Assembly: GCF_014639075.1 (NCBI RefSeq)
Contig: NZ_BMFS01000002.1
Coordinates: 1-64,000 of the forward strand
Direction: 5' to 3'
Origin: Glycocaulis albus
Lineage (GTDB): Bacteria; Pseudomonadota; Alphaproteobacteria; Caulobacterales; Maricaulaceae
DNA length: 64,000 bases
The notes under the pieces are model-generated. The model did no database searches. It was not told the origin of the DNA and was given only the letters and a program-made list of their open reading frames with translations. Below, in pieces: positions 1-11,569 of the stretch. Every line of letters begins with the position of its first letter. Position 1 is the first letter of the stretch. Both the position numbers and the translations under genes were made by a program.

Positions 1-96
1 AACACCCGGGGATCCATCGGCCTCCGTCCCGCAGCCAACATCGCACAATCGCAATACACAGGGATCCACGGGACATCACGAAAGCTGAAAAAGTAT

Positions 97-254
97 GGCC
101 CCGGATCAAGTCCGGGGCCCCGGCATGGGAGTTTTGGCCCTTTACCGCCAAAATCATCCTCACCTCGTCATTCCAGAAAGCGCGGAGCGCTTATCTGGAA
201 CCCAGCCAAATTTCATGGAAAAATCTGGGTTCCGGCTTTCGCCGGAATGACGAG
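97..254. repeat. Palindromic intergenic repeat block 1
   Basis: This block occupies the space downstream of typA. It holds three inverted repeats: arms 97-105/111-119 (GGCCCCGGA type), arms 171-177/194-200 (TTCCAGA/TCTGGAA around an inner AGCGC/GCGCT), and arms 230-236/241-247 (TTCCGGC/GCCGGAA with a TTTC loop). The flanking words CTCGTCATTCC and GGAATGACGAG are the same as at the other repeat loci in this window. I see no gene in positions 1-342 apart from the repeats and the typA terminator. Confidence 0.8.
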
Positions 255-308
255 GAGAGGGATTGCGGCGCGCAGCGCCGAAAAGCGCGACCGCGCGCCC
301 GCGCGCGG

Positions 309-332
309 AAAATCGCAGCCCGGATGGGCTGC
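309..332 (-). terminator. Probable Rho-independent terminator of typA
   Basis: Read on the minus strand just past the typA stop, arms at 326-332 and 315-321 (GCAGCCC/GGGCTGC, 7 bp, 4-nt loop) are followed by GATTTT. The stem is short but GC-rich and the position is right for typA termination. Confidence 0.55.
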
Positions 333-342
333 GGAACCAAGA

Positions 343-2169
<1,827 letters not shown>

Positions 2170-2350
2170 GGAGGTGTTCCTGACGTCTGGGGAGTTTAAG
2201 TGTTCTTTTCGCGCGCCCTCATACAGGCGGGCGCGCCTTATGGCCAGTGATGATGCAGGGGGAGGGGGTTTGCGGCCGCCTTGCCGCTGGGGACGCGACG
2301 GCGAGGTCAGCGGCAAACTGGCAAGGCTTTCAAAAAAAGGCAACACAACC

Positions 2351-2466
2351 GGGGTCCCGGTCCCCGAGCCGGGACCCATGATTTCAGAGTTCAAGCTCAC
2401 ACCGCGCGTTTTCCCGGCGAAAGCCGGGATCCAGAAATGAAACTGGGCACCGGCTTTCGCCGGTGA
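2351..2466. repeat. Palindromic intergenic repeat block 2
   Basis: Three inverted repeats lie upstream of typA: arms 2352-2360/2369-2377 (GGGTCCCGG/CCGGGACCC), 2413-2418/2423-2428 (CCCGGC/GCCGGG with a GAAA loop) and 2448-2454/2459-2465 (CACCGGC/GCCGGTG with a TTTC loop), ending in GAAACGC. Nothing else is recognisable between 2170 and the next gene at 2616. Confidence 0.8.
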
Positions 2467-2615
2467 AACGCGAGGATGGGTGGATTGGGAAAATATGTAA
2501 GCTGGTGAGTAGACCGCAACGCGCTGCCCTGCGGAGGTCGGAATTGAACGATCAACGTCTTCATTCGCCGACCATGCCGCGCTACAGTGTTAGATGGTCA
2601 ACAAGGACGGGCGAC

Positions 2616-2969
2616 ATGACAGCGTTGCGGCTCAATACGTGGTTCCATAGTCAGGCCATCATCTGGCCGCACCCGCTTGTTCGCGCGATACCGCTGATTT
2701 TTGGCGCAGCCTCTCTGGTCCTGTTCGCTGCCTTTGTCTCCACACTACTTGTCTTCGTCGTCGAACAGCAGGGGCATGCCGGGAGTGATATCTACCGGCT
2801 CCCCTTCATTCTGCTGGCGCTGGCCTCGCTCATGTTCACCGTCCTGAACATCGGCCGGCTTGGCGGTGCCGAAAAGCTCGACGCCCCGCACATTGTGGTG
2901 GCCTATTTCATCGCCTTCCCGGCGGCGGGTTTCTGTATCCTCCTCCAGACCCTGTACCGCATCTCCTAG
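2616..2969 (+). CDS. Small three-helix membrane protein, unknown function
   Basis: A 117-aa protein with hydrophobic segments at about residues 24-49, 62-80 and 92-112, so probably an inner membrane protein. I do not recognise the family. The ATG at 2616 has AAGGACGG 5-6 nt upstream. The frame is open for 51 more codons upstream, but those are arginine-rich and begin in the repeat block, so I reject the longer form. It is isolated between repeat blocks 2 and 3. Confidence 0.65.
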   Translation: MTALRLNTWFHSQAIIWPHPLVRAIPLIFGAASLVLFAAFVSTLLVFVVEQQGHAGSDIYRLPFILLALASLMFTVLNIGRLGGAEKLDAPHIVVAYFIAFPAAGFCILLQTLYRIS

Positions 2970-3008
2970 TCTGGAACCTGCGGCCTCGCCGCTCCGACTC
3001 CCCGTTTC

Positions 3009-3236
3009 GTCATGCCCGTGAGAGGCGGGCATCCAGAGATTGAAGGGCGAGGACCCAACAACCTCGTCATTCCGGGCGAGCCGGAGGCGAGACCCGGAAC
3101 CCAGGCCTTTTAGTTCCGCAACGCATCCGCGTTGCTATGTTCCGCGAAAAGTCGCGGGCGCGCGGTCGCGCTTGCGGCGGCCAATAGCCGCCAACTAGGT
3201 TCCAGATAGCGGCTCACGCCGCTTCTGGAATGACGA
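3009..3236. repeat. Palindromic intergenic repeat block 3
   Basis: This block fills most of the 436-bp gap between the small membrane protein and gor. Inverted repeats are at 3013-3018/3026-3031 (TGCCCG/CGGGCA), 3070-3076/3093-3099 (TTCCGGG/CCCGGAA, preceded by CTCGTCA) and 3200-3206/3224-3230 (TTCCAGA/TCTGGAA, followed by TGACGAAG). From 3240 to 3405 I see only the presumed gor promoter and leader, with no ORF of interest. Confidence 0.75.
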
Positions 3237-3405
3237 AGGAGTGAAATATGAGGACAGATTGCGGGGGATGGGATAACCGGCTGCCTCCTCCCCACCCTGT
3301 GGCGGTTTTGCCACATGTGAAAACTGGCCCTGAAAACCTATGAATCGGGGGTGTGCGTACCCACTTTCGGGGCCTTCGAACCTATAAAACGAGGCTTTCA
3401 TACCC

Positions 3406-4794
3406 ATGGCCGATTTTGACTATGATCTCTTCACCATCGGGGCTGGTTCAGGCGGGGTAAGGGCCTCGCGCCTGGTCGCCATGAAGGGGCATAAAGTGGC
3501 CGTGGCCGAGGAGCACCGGCCGGGCGGCACCTGCGTGATACGCGGCTGTGTCCCGAAGAAATTCATGGTCTATGCCTCTGGCTTCAAAAAGCAATTTGAG
3601 CTGGCAAAGGCCTATGGCTGGAGCGTTGAAAGCCCGCAATTTGACTGGCCAAAGTTCCGCGATGCGATGAATGCGGAAGTGGACAGACTATCCGGCATCT
3701 ACGCGAAGAATTTGGCCAATGCGGGCGTCGAACTGATCTCCGAGCGGGCCGAATTCATCGATGAGCACACGATCGAGCTGAAAACCAGCGGACGGCGGAT
3801 AACCGCGAAAACTATCCTCATCGCCACCGGGGGACGGCCCAATGTGCATGACGGGCTGGACGGGCTGGAACTGGCCATCACGTCTGACGAACTCTTCCAC
3901 CTCAAACGCCTGCCCAAAACCATGCTGATAGCCGGCGGCGGCTATATCGCGTGCGAGTTCGCCCAGGTGTTTGCCGGGATGGGTGTTGACGTGACGCTGG
4001 TCTATCGCGGCGACACGGTCTTGCGCGGGTTTGACGATGACGTACGCGAATTCGTGCACGAAGGGCTGAAGGCGTCGGGCGTACGGGTCATCACCCATAC
4101 CGTGTTCGAAAAGATCGTTGATAATGGCGATGGCACCAAGACCGTGCACCTGAAGAATGGCGACCAATGTCCTGTAGATGAAGTGGTTTTCGCCATTGGA
4201 CGTGATCCGCATACCAGGGGGCTGGGCCTGGAGAAGGCGGGCGTCGAGACAGGGGAACGCGGCGCGGTGAAGGTCGATGAGTACTCACGCTCAAACGTGC
4301 CGCATATCTATGCCGTGGGCGATGTGACCGATCGGGTGAATTTGACGCCGGTCGCCATCCGAGAGGCGATCTGCTTTGCCGAAACGGCCTTTGGCGACAA
4401 TCCAAGTGCCTACGATCACACCAATATCGCCAGCGCCGTGTTTACCCAGCCGCCGGTCGGTACCGTGGGGATGAGCGAGGCTTCGGCCCGCGCTGAATAT
4501 GGCGATGTCGATGTTTATAAAAGCGTTTTCCGGCCTATGAAGGGTATGCTCGGGCCGAACCCCGACCGCATGCTGATGAAGATGATTGTGCAGCGCGGCA
4601 CACAGAGGGTTCTCGGCGTGCATATTGTAGGCGATGATGCGCCAGAGATCATCCAGGCGGTCGGCATTGCCGTAAAAGCCGGGCTGACCAAGGAGCAGTT
4701 TGATGCCACCTGCGCGGTGCATCCGACCGTCGCCGAAGAGCTTGTAACCATGCGGGAAAAATGGATCCCGCCCGAACTGAAAGAAGCGCCATGA
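3406..4794 (+). CDS. gor: Glutathione-disulfide reductase
   Basis: A cytoplasmic FAD enzyme that reduces GSSG with NADPH. The 462-aa chain has an FAD-binding GAGSGG near residues 12-17, the redox pair C43/C48 in [13 protein letters not shown], a second Rossmann motif ([11 protein letters not shown], about residue 178) for NADPH, and the C-terminal HPTVAEE with the catalytic His439-Glu pair. The active-site motif [10 protein letters not shown] fits glutathione reductase rather than dihydrolipoamide dehydrogenase. The start at 3406 has only a weak GAGG about 13 nt upstream. Its stop overlaps the start of the DAHP synthase gene. Confidence 0.93.
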   Translation: MADFDYDLFTIGAGSGGVRASRLVAMKGHKVAVAEEHRPGGTCVIRGCVPKKFMVYASGFKKQFELAKAYGWSVESPQFDWPKFRDAMNAEVDRLSGIYAKNLANAGVELISERAEFIDEHTIELKTSGRRITAKTILIATGGRPNVHDGLDGLELAITSDELFHLKRLPKTMLIAGGGYIACEFAQVFAGMGVDVTLVYRGDTVLRGFDDDVREFVHEGLKASGVRVITHTVFEKIVDNGDGTKTVHLKNGDQCPVDEVVFAIGRDPHTRGLGLEKAGVETGERGAVKVDEYSRSNVPHIYAVGDVTDRVNLTPVAIREAICFAETAFGDNPSAYDHTNIASAVFTQPPVGTVGMSEASARAEYGDVDVYKSVFRPMKGMLGPNPDRMLMKMIVQRGTQRVLGVHIVGDDAPEIIQAVGIAVKAGLTKEQFDATCAVHPTVAEELVTMREKWIPPELKEAP

Positions 4795-6158
4795 GTGGAT
4801 GGAACCCGTCAAGCTGGAGGACGAGAAAAGCCCTGCAGCTGCCGAACTATCCTGACAGGGCCGCGCTTGAAGCGGTCGAGGCGGAGCTTTCGCGCCGTCC
4901 GCCGCTGGTCTTTGCCGGCGAGATACGCCGCCTGCGCCGCCAGCTCGCCAATGTCGCCTCGGGCCAGGCCTTCCTGCTGCAAGGGGGGGATTGCGCAGAG
5001 AGTTTCAAGGAGTTCTCCGCCGCCAATGTGAGGGATACGTTCCGCGTCCTTCTCCAGATGGCGGTGGTGATGACCTTCGCAGCCGCAAAACCGGTGGTCA
5101 AAGTCGGGCGGATAGCCGGCCAGTTCTCCAAGCCGCGCTCCAGCGACACCGAAGTGATAGATGGCGTTGAGTTGCCGTCCTATCGCGGTGATTCCATTAA
5201 TGATATGGCGTTCACGCCGGAAGGGCGCGTGCCCGATCCGGCCCGCCTTGTGCGCGCCTATGACCAGTCGGCCTCGACGCTCAATCTCCTGCGTGCGCTG
5301 GCCTCTGGCGGCTACGCAGACCTGCATAATGTGCACCAGTGGACGCTCGATTTTCTTTCGGATAGTCCGGCCGGCGAACGCTATCAGGAATACGCCGACC
5401 GGATCACCGAGGCGCTCTCCTTCATGCGGGCCTGCGGGGTGACCGCCGACGCCGCGCCCTCGCTGGAAGGTGTTGATTTCTATACGTCTCACGAAGCGCT
5501 GCACCTGCCCTTCGAGGAGGCCATGACCCGGATGGAGACCCAGTCCGGGCGCTGGTACGGCACCTCGGCGCACCTGATCTGGATCGGGGATAGAACCCGC
5601 CAGCCGGACGGCGCACATATCGAGTATTGCCGGGGTGTCGAAAACCCGATTGGCCTGAAATGCGGGCCGACGCTCGACCCGGATGAACTCATTGAACTTA
5701 TTGACCTTCTCAACCCGCGCAATGAGGCGGGGCGCCTCGTGCTCTACGCACGCATGGGCGCGGGCAAGGTGGAGAAGGGCCTGCCGCCACTGGTCCGAAA
5801 GGTCGTGGCCGAGGGACGCAATGTCGTCTGGTCGTGCGACCCGATGCACGGCAATACGATCAAGGCTGGAAACGGTTACAAGACAAGGGCTTTCGACCAT
5901 ATTCTCTCCGAGCTGAGAAGCTTTATCGAAGTGGTCCGCAGCGAGGGCGCCGAGCCCGGCGGCGTGCATTTCGAGATGACTGGCCAGGACGTGACAGAGT
6001 GCGTGGGCGGGGCCGGCCATCTGTCCGAGGCCGACCTCTCCAGCCGCTATCACACGCATTGCGATCCGCGCCTGAATGCCGACCAGGCCCTTGAAATGGC
6101 ATTTCAAATTGCTGATGCCCTCAAGCCTGCCATGCCCGTGCGCGAGGCGGCGGAGTAA
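4791..6158 (+). CDS. 3-deoxy-7-phosphoheptulonate synthase, class II
   Basis: Catalyses the first shikimate-pathway step, joining phosphoenolpyruvate and erythrose 4-phosphate to DAHP. This is the plant-like class II type. Landmarks are GGDCAESF (PEP and metal region), [48 protein letters not shown] and [14 protein letters not shown]. At 455 aa it is the usual size. The ATG at 4791 forms an ATGA overlap with the gor stop, pointing to translational coupling. An ORF beginning at 4761 is rejected because it lies inside gor. Pairing with gor is not a functional link I know of. Confidence 0.95.
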   Translation: MSGWNPSSWRTRKALQLPNYPDRAALEAVEAELSRRPPLVFAGEIRRLRRQLANVASGQAFLLQGGDCAESFKEFSAANVRDTFRVLLQMAVVMTFAAAKPVVKVGRIAGQFSKPRSSDTEVIDGVELPSYRGDSINDMAFTPEGRVPDPARLVRAYDQSASTLNLLRALASGGYADLHNVHQWTLDFLSDSPAGERYQEYADRITEALSFMRACGVTADAAPSLEGVDFYTSHEALHLPFEEAMTRMETQSGRWYGTSAHLIWIGDRTRQPDGAHIEYCRGVENPIGLKCGPTLDPDELIELIDLLNPRNEAGRLVLYARMGAGKVEKGLPPLVRKVVAEGRNVVWSCDPMHGNTIKAGNGYKTRAFDHILSELRSFIEVVRSEGAEPGGVHFEMTGQDVTECVGGAGHLSEADLSSRYHTHCDPRLNADQALEMAFQIADALKPAMPVREAAE

Positions 6159-6274
6159 GAGGCAGGCCGGGGCCGATGGGCGGCAGGACGGGCGGCTTCC
6201 GCTGACGCCATTGTGCCAGCTGGCCAATGTGCATGGCTGTCACCATGTCTTGATCGCGCCGCCAGACCCGTTAT

Positions 6275-6307
6275 GTGACAGTGCCGTGACGTTTCCATGA
6301 CGGGCAA
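6275..6307 (-). promoter_or_regulatory. Pho-box-like triple repeat (putative)
   Basis: Three TGAC tetrads at 6276, 6287 and 6298 are spaced exactly 11 bp apart in units GTGACAGTGCC, GTGACGTTTCC and ATGACGGGCAA. Read on the minus strand this gives three GTCA words on an 11-bp period, the spacing of PhoB direct repeats (CTGTCAT plus 4 bp). It lies 28-60 bp upstream of the barrel gene at 6335 but in the reverse orientation to that gene. Function is inferred from pattern only. Confidence 0.35.
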
Positions 6308-6334
6308 TCGCCCGTAGCAGACGGGCGGCAATTC

Positions 6335-7636
6335 ATGGTCAGGCTTTGGCAGATACTTCCCGCGGCGCTGGTCTGGCTGGCGGACGGCGCTGCGCAGGCA
6401 CAGCAGGCGCAAGACCCTGTCAATGTTGAATTTTCCGGGTCGGCGCGCCTCCGCTATGAAAGTCTGGGCGCCGTCTACCGGGCCGGACTTGACGGTTCCG
6501 ACCAGCTTCTTTCGACACAGATTTTCCTGCGCGGCGAGCTGAGCGGGGAATCGCTGCGTCTCGTTGGCGAACTTATCGATGCCCGCGGCTATCTGCAGGA
6601 TGATGGCTCGGCCATCTCCTCCAGCGCCTACAACGCCGCAGATATCTTCCAGCTCTATATCGAAGCGGGGATCAGCGAACGGCTGACCGCGCGGCTGGGG
6701 CGCTTCACCATGCCACTGGGCTCGGGGCGCTTGTCTGACGCCAGCTCGTTTTCCAACGTCCCGGCAAGCTTCGAAGGCGTGCGCCTGCAGCTGGATATCG
6801 ACGAAAACTGGCGCGCCATCGGGTTCTTTACCGCGCCGGTGACGCGGGATCCGGCAGACCGGCAAGCGCTGGCGAAGAACCGCATGGGGCTGGATTATGC
6901 CGACTGGCATACCCGCTTTTATGGCGCGCATCTGGCGCGCAACGGTTTGGCGTATGGCCTGCGTGCAGAGGCCTATCTCTTCGCACTCGATGAGAATGGC
7001 GGAGACCGCCTGATAACCCCTGGGCTGCGCCTGCGCCGCCCGCCGCAGGAAGGCCAGTACGACTTTGACGCCGAGTTGATGTTCCAGACCGGCCATCGGG
7101 TTGTCGGCGCAACGCGCCGCGATGTCGCCGCCGCCGCCTTCCAGGCGAATGCCGGCTATACATTCGGGCGTGAAAACCCGGTGCGGCTCTCGGCCCATAT
7201 CAGCTACGCCAGCGGCGACCGGCAGGGCAGCACAGACTGGAACCGTTTCGATCCACTGTTTGGCGGACGCGGATCTGATTACGGCCATACTGGCCTGTTC
7301 GGCCCGATCGCGCGGGAAAACCTGCTCAGCTATGGCGCGCGCGCCGAGTGGACCAGCGGCCCGGTGCGCGCGCGGCTTGTGGCGCATGATGTCTATCTTG
7401 CCGCGCGCACGGACAGCTGGGGGCGGGCGCGCCTGACAGATGCCAGCGGTGCGTCAGGCCGCCATGTCGGTCAGGTGATCGACACCCGCATCCAGTGGGA
7501 TGCTGTTCCAGACCGGCTGACGGTGGAATGGGGCGCTGCGGCCCTCATCAAGGGCGACTTTGCGCGCAACGCACCGGGCGCGCCGGACACTGGCAATTCG
7601 GTCTATAGCTATATCTCGCTGAGCACGCGCTTCTGA
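6335..7636 (+). CDS. Alginate-export-type outer membrane beta-barrel protein (paralog A)
   Basis: A 433-aa outer membrane protein with a signal peptide (hydrophobic core at residues 7-18, cleavage probably after AQA22). The mature chain alternates polar and aromatic residues as in a beta-barrel and ends in an aromatic residue (STRF). The opening FSGSARLRYE, the segment RAGLDGSDQLLSTQIFLRGE and the SYASGD...DWNRFDPLFGG stretch fit the alginate-export porin family. The substrate is unknown, so export or uptake of a sugar or polymer is only a family-level guess. It is a clear paralog of the gene at 9624. A perfect hairpin follows the stop. Confidence 0.8.
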   Translation: MVRLWQILPAALVWLADGAAQAQQAQDPVNVEFSGSARLRYESLGAVYRAGLDGSDQLLSTQIFLRGELSGESLRLVGELIDARGYLQDDGSAISSSAYNAADIFQLYIEAGISERLTARLGRFTMPLGSGRLSDASSFSNVPASFEGVRLQLDIDENWRAIGFFTAPVTRDPADRQALAKNRMGLDYADWHTRFYGAHLARNGLAYGLRAEAYLFALDENGGDRLITPGLRLRRPPQEGQYDFDAELMFQTGHRVVGATRRDVAAAAFQANAGYTFGRENPVRLSAHISYASGDRQGSTDWNRFDPLFGGRGSDYGHTGLFGPIARENLLSYGARAEWTSGPVRARLVAHDVYLAARTDSWGRARLTDASGASGRHVGQVIDTRIQWDAVPDRLTVEWGAAALIKGDFARNAPGAPDTGNSVYSYISLSTRF

Positions 7637-7641
7637 ACGTA

Positions 7642-7672
7642 TTATGCCGCCGGCATCGTGCCGGCGGCATAA
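7642..7672. terminator. Bidirectional terminator hairpin
   Basis: A perfect 14-bp inverted repeat (7642-7655/7659-7672, TTATGCCGCCGGCA with a 3-nt loop) sits between the convergent barrel gene A and the chemoreceptor gene. The A/T ends on both arms suit termination from either side. Confidence 0.75.
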
Positions 7673-7690
7673 GGCAGGCTCTGTCGTGGA

Positions 7691-9385
7691 TCAGGCAGCA
7701 CGCACCTTCTCAACAAATGCGCTCATTTCGGACTTCAGTGAGCGGGTCTGCTCTGAGAGCATGGAGGCGGCGTCCTTGACCTCTGCCGAGGCCTTCCCGG
7801 CGGCGTTCGAGGCTTCTGCGATGCCGGCCATGGACGCCGTGACCTCGCCGGTTCCGGTTGCCGCCTCGGCGACATTACGGGCAATTTCCTGGGTAGTGGC
7901 CTGCTGTTCTTCAGCTGCCGCTGCAATACCCTCCGAGCGCTCGGTAATGCCCGAAATCTGACCCGTTATGGCCTCGACCGCTTCAATGGATCCGGTAGCC
8001 GCAGCCTGCATACCCTGTATTTTCGAGCTGATCTCATCCGTTGCCTTGGCGGTCTGCTCGGCCAGCGCTTTCACTTCGCTGGCGACGACAGCAAACCCTT
8101 TGCCTGCTTCGCCGGCCCGTGCTGCTTCAATCGTGGCATTGAGCGCCAGCAAGTTGGTCTGCTCGGCAATGTTGGAAATAAGGTCGGTCACGGAGGCCAC
8201 GGTCTCCACCACATCACGCAGCCTGGCCATGGCCTCCGCGGACTGGTTGGCCTGCTGGAGTGCCTCGCGGGCCTGTTGACGGGTCTGGCCGATCTGTTGT
8301 GCGACCTCGGTGATGGAGGCCGAAAACTCCTCCGCTGCACCGGCGACGGACTGGACGTTGGTGCTGGCCTGTTCGGCTGCTGCAGAAACAGTTGTCGCCT
8401 GGCGGTTCGTCTCCTCTGCGATGGCGGCCATGTTGGAAGCGTTGCCAAGAAGCTGCTCGGCGGCGGCGCCAACTTGGGTAACGATTTCGCCAACGGCCGT
8501 CTCGAAATCGTCGGCAAGCTGGTTCATTTCCTGAACGCGGCGTTCGCGGGCCCGTTCTTCGTTGGCCTCGGCTTCGGCCTCAAGCTCACGCGTGCGCTGG
8601 AGCTGTTCGCGGAAGTAGTTGGCAACGCCAGCTAGCTCCCCGATCTCGTCCTTGCGTTCGGTGCCGGTCACTTCGGTGTCGAGTTGGCCATCTGCAATCT
8701 GCTTGATGTTGCCCATGACGCCGGAAAGCGGCTGGGCAATACCGAAGCGGGCGATGAAAAAGCCGAGCGCCAGGCCGGACAAAATGCCGATGGCCGCCAC
8801 CGCAATCAGCATCACCATGCTGCTTGCGGCAATTACCTCTGCCTCTTCAGCAATCTGATCACTATGAACGTCGAGCGTGGTTACTACCGCGGCCAGATTA
8901 TCCCGCGTGGTCCGTGCGAGCGTCCGGTTGTCATTTGCCTGATCAATGACACGCTGCTGTGCCGAGGCGATGTCGACCCCCCGGGCACGTTCAGCGAGGT
9001 TCAGTGTCTGGTTTACACGCTGAATATAGGTATTGAGCTGGCCTTCGGCGGCCTCAAGCCGTGTCCGCGTGTCTGCATCGACACCGGCTTTCAGCTCGTT
9101 AAGCCGGCCACGGGCCTCCTCGACGGCGTCGTCAACAATACTGCGTGCCTCCTCAACCCCGGACGGATCAGCCGCCGCCATGAACTCGGCCCGGGTGATA
9201 TCGATGATGTTCTGATTGAGGCGCGCGCCGATGCGGATGTTGCTGCCCGCCTCGTTTATCTCAACGCTGGCGTTGGTGACGGCCTGAAGGCCCCACACCC
9301 CGATACCGGAAATGGCTGCGGCACTCAGTGCCATGATCCCGATGATGATGAAAATTTTTGTCGCAATCTTGAAGCGTGAAAGCAT
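7691..9385 (-). CDS. Methyl-accepting chemotaxis protein
   Basis: A 564-aa transmembrane chemoreceptor that would signal to CheA/CheW. TM1 is at about residues 9-31, followed by a helical periplasmic sensor of about 155 residues (four-helix-bundle type), TM2 at about 190-214, HAMP to about 267, then a long coiled-coil signalling domain. The hairpin tip contains the conserved [20 protein letters not shown]. There is no C-terminal NWETF-type tether for CheR/CheB. The ATG at 9385 has AGGGGAG 8 nt upstream; a start 16 codons earlier lacks a good site. It lies between two paralogous outer membrane barrels facing the other way. The ligand is unknown. Confidence 0.93.
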   Translation of the reverse strand: MLSRFKIATKIFIIIGIMALSAAAISGIGVWGLQAVTNASVEINEAGSNIRIGARLNQNIIDITRAEFMAAADPSGVEEARSIVDDAVEEARGRLNELKAGVDADTRTRLEAAEGQLNTYIQRVNQTLNLAERARGVDIASAQQRVIDQANDNRTLARTTRDNLAAVVTTLDVHSDQIAEEAEVIAASSMVMLIAVAAIGILSGLALGFFIARFGIAQPLSGVMGNIKQIADGQLDTEVTGTERKDEIGELAGVANYFREQLQRTRELEAEAEANEERARERRVQEMNQLADDFETAVGEIVTQVGAAAEQLLGNASNMAAIAEETNRQATTVSAAAEQASTNVQSVAGAAEEFSASITEVAQQIGQTRQQAREALQQANQSAEAMARLRDVVETVASVTDLISNIAEQTNLLALNATIEAARAGEAGKGFAVVASEVKALAEQTAKATDEISSKIQGMQAAATGSIEAVEAITGQISGITERSEGIAAAAEEQQATTQEIARNVAEAATGTGEVTASMAGIAEASNAAGKASAEVKDAASMLSEQTRSLKSEMSAFVEKVRAA

Positions 9386-9486
9386 GTTGAAACTCCCCTG
9401 AAACCCGTTTCCAAGCCGCTGCGCCCGCCACAATTGTAGTCAGAATCAACGCAACCGCTATTAGCTGGAGGCTGATGGCTGGTTAC

Positions 9487-9501
9487 TTAATGAGGCGTTA
9501 G
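9487..9501. promoter_or_regulatory. CtrA-like half-match TTAA-N7-TTAG (weak)
   Basis: TTAA at 9487-9490 and TTAG at 9498-9501 are 7 bp apart, one base off the TTAA-N7-TTAA CtrA site of Caulobacterales. It lies in the divergent region about 100 bp upstream of the chemoreceptor gene and about 120 bp upstream of barrel gene B. A chance match is quite possible. Confidence 0.2.
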
Positions 9502-9623
9502 CGAAGTCGCCTGTCGGCCAAGTCCAGGTGGAATGAATTCGTTCTTTTGGCGAAGTGGTTAAGCGATTGGTCAACAATATCAACTGTATTCGCCCGCAGC
9601 TTTTTCAACTATGTAGGTTCGAC

Positions 9624-10928
9624 ATGAAATTATTCGCGCTTGTTCTCCCCGGACTCCTCCTGTCCGTCTCCGCACCCGCAATCGCCGCCCAGTCTGATGA
9701 CGCGGCGGCTTCGCCCTTCACGCTCTCCGGCTCGGCGCGTATCCGATATGAATTCATCAATCCGCTCTTTCGCGCCGGATCGAGCGGCTCCGACCAGATG
9801 CTCTCCACCCGCGTGCGCATCAAGGGTGAATATGATGCCGGCCGCTTCGTGCTCGGCGGCGAATTTCTCGATGCCCGGGCCTGGCTGACCGATAGCGGTT
9901 CGGTGATCGCCAATGGCAGCGTGAATGCGGCTGAACTGCTGCAGGCCTATGTGCGCGTGCCCTTTGAGGGCGGCGAGTTTCAGGCCGGGCGCTTCGTGAT
10001 GAATGTCGGCTCTGGCCGCCTCGCGACCGAACAGGGATTCCGCAACACGCCCAACAATTTCGAAGGCGTGCGCGGCCTTTTCACACCGGCGGAAAACTGG
10101 AGCGTCGAGGCCTTCTTCACCGCGCCGGTGCGTATCGCGCCGGGTGACCGCAACGCGCTGGAAAACAACACCGCACAGCTCGATGAAGCCGAATGGGGCA
10201 CGCATTTCTGGGGTGTGCATGCCACGCGCACCGGATTTGCCGGCGATCTGAAGGCCGAGGCCTATCTGTTCGGCCTGAATGAGGAAAACGGCGCGGACCT
10301 GCTCACGCCGGGCTTGCGGATTTCCAGCCCGCGCGCGGCTGGCCGGTATGACTTCGAGGTCGAGCTGATGGGCCAGTTCGGCGAGCAGCCACAAGGCGCC
10401 GCCACGCTCGATGTGCGGGCCTGGTCGGCGTTTGCATCGCTCGGCTACAGCTTTGACGCGCCTTGGCGTCCGCGCCTGTCCGGCCAGCTTGTTTATGCCA
10501 GCGGCGACGACAATCCTGCCGATGCCGACTGGAACCGGTTCAACCCGCTCTTTGGCGCGCGCCGGGGCGATTTCGGCACGACCGGCCTGTCGTTCACGCA
10601 TTTCCGCGAAAACCTGATCGCCTTCGGCCCCCGCCTGGACATGCGTGAGGGACCCGCGGCCATCTCCTTGCAGGTGCAGGAATCCTATCTGGCATCGGAT
10701 ACGGACCGCTGGCGTGTGGCAAACTTGCGCGATGCCACCGGCCAGTCCGGTGACCGGATCGGCACGCTGGCCGAAGCCCGTGTGAGCTACTGGCTGCGCC
10801 CGGACCGCTTGCAGCTGGAAACCGGCGCATCTGTGCTGTTCCGGGGAGACTTCGCCAGGAATGCACCGGGCGCTGCGGCCGATGACAACCCGGTCTATGG
10901 CTATGTCATGCTGACCGCGCCCTTCTAG
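9624..10928 (+). CDS. Alginate-export-type outer membrane beta-barrel protein (paralog B)
   Basis: A 434-aa protein with an N-terminal signal peptide (cleavage near AIAA22) and a beta-barrel pattern. It shares FSGSAR/RYE-like, RAGSSGSDQMLSTRVR, FRNTPNNFEGVRG, VYASGDDNP and DWNRFNPLFGARRGD segments with the paralog at 6335 along the whole length, so the two arose by duplication. Substrate and direction of transport are unknown. The ATG at 9624 begins the signal peptide; the 23 upstream codons are rejected. The ribosome site (TAGG) is weak. Transcription ends at the hairpin at 11014. Confidence 0.8.
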   Translation: MKLFALVLPGLLLSVSAPAIAAQSDDAAASPFTLSGSARIRYEFINPLFRAGSSGSDQMLSTRVRIKGEYDAGRFVLGGEFLDARAWLTDSGSVIANGSVNAAELLQAYVRVPFEGGEFQAGRFVMNVGSGRLATEQGFRNTPNNFEGVRGLFTPAENWSVEAFFTAPVRIAPGDRNALENNTAQLDEAEWGTHFWGVHATRTGFAGDLKAEAYLFGLNEENGADLLTPGLRISSPRAAGRYDFEVELMGQFGEQPQGAATLDVRAWSAFASLGYSFDAPWRPRLSGQLVYASGDDNPADADWNRFNPLFGARRGDFGTTGLSFTHFRENLIAFGPRLDMREGPAAISLQVQESYLASDTDRWRVANLRDATGQSGDRIGTLAEARVSYWLRPDRLQLETGASVLFRGDFARNAPGAAADDNPVYGYVMLTAPF

Positions 10929-11013
10929 GCGGGCTGCAGCGCTTCATCGCCGCTGCCTTGCGTGGCCTTATGCCTCTCGACAGCGCTCAGGCTCGCTACT
11001 TGACACGCAAACA

Positions 11014-11043
11014 AAAACGCCGCCGGTTGCCCGGCGGCGTTTT
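11014..11043. terminator. Bidirectional terminator hairpin
   Basis: A perfect 13-bp inverted repeat (11014-11026/11031-11043, AAAACGCCGCCGG, loop TTGC) ends in TTTT on both strands. It sits between barrel gene B and the convergent HU gene. Confidence 0.85.
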
Positions 11044-11093
11044 CATGAAGGGGGGTGCCCCGGCCCGTTGGCAGGCGGGAAACCGGAAATCCC

Positions 11094-11360
11094 CTAGATG
11101 TCCTTCAGCGCAGACGCCGGGCGGAATGCCAGCGAGGTCTTGGCCTTGGACTTCATTTTTTCGCCCGTACGCGGGTTGCGGACTTCACGCGCTTCGCGGT
11201 GCTTGGCGTGGAAGGTGCCGAAACCGGCGAGCTGAACCGTGTCGCCTTTCTTGGCCGAGGCAACAATGGAATCGACAAAGGTGTCGATGGCGTCGCCGGC
11301 CTGGGCGCGGGTGATGCCAGCCTTGTCGGAGATGGCTTTGGCGAGTTCTGCTTTGTTCAT
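11094..11360 (-). CDS. hup: HU family DNA-binding protein
   Basis: An 88-aa nucleoid protein that binds and bends DNA as a dimer. It has the family pattern: MNKAELAKAIS N-terminus, an amphipathic helix pair, GDTVQLAGFGTF, and the DNA-binding arm with NPRTGEKMK, where a conserved proline (P63 region) intercalates. GGGGGAA lies 6-8 nt upstream of the ATG. Single gene with a strong terminator downstream. Confidence 0.95.
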   Translation of the reverse strand: MNKAELAKAISDKAGITRAQAGDAIDTFVDSIVASAKKGDTVQLAGFGTFHAKHREAREVRNPRTGEKMKSKAKTSLAFRPASALKDI

Positions 11361-11569
11361 GAGGGTTCCCCCCGGTTGTTTGACGCCTCGCCAGCCGCAC
11401 GCGGCCAGGTTGGCTGTTCATTGGACGGATGAATCAATCGCGATTCTCATAAGGCATAGCAAGGAAATACAGGCGAGTCGGCAGGTTTTACGCAGGCATC
11501 TGCCATTGATCCGATCCATATGGTAAACAAAAGCTTGAAATCTGGCCCGGTGTTTGCGCTACGGAAAGC

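Noticed and set aside
2170-2400. 77-residue N-terminal extension of typA
   Set aside because: The extension is not TypA-like, overlaps repeat block 2, and a good start with ribosome site exists at 2169.
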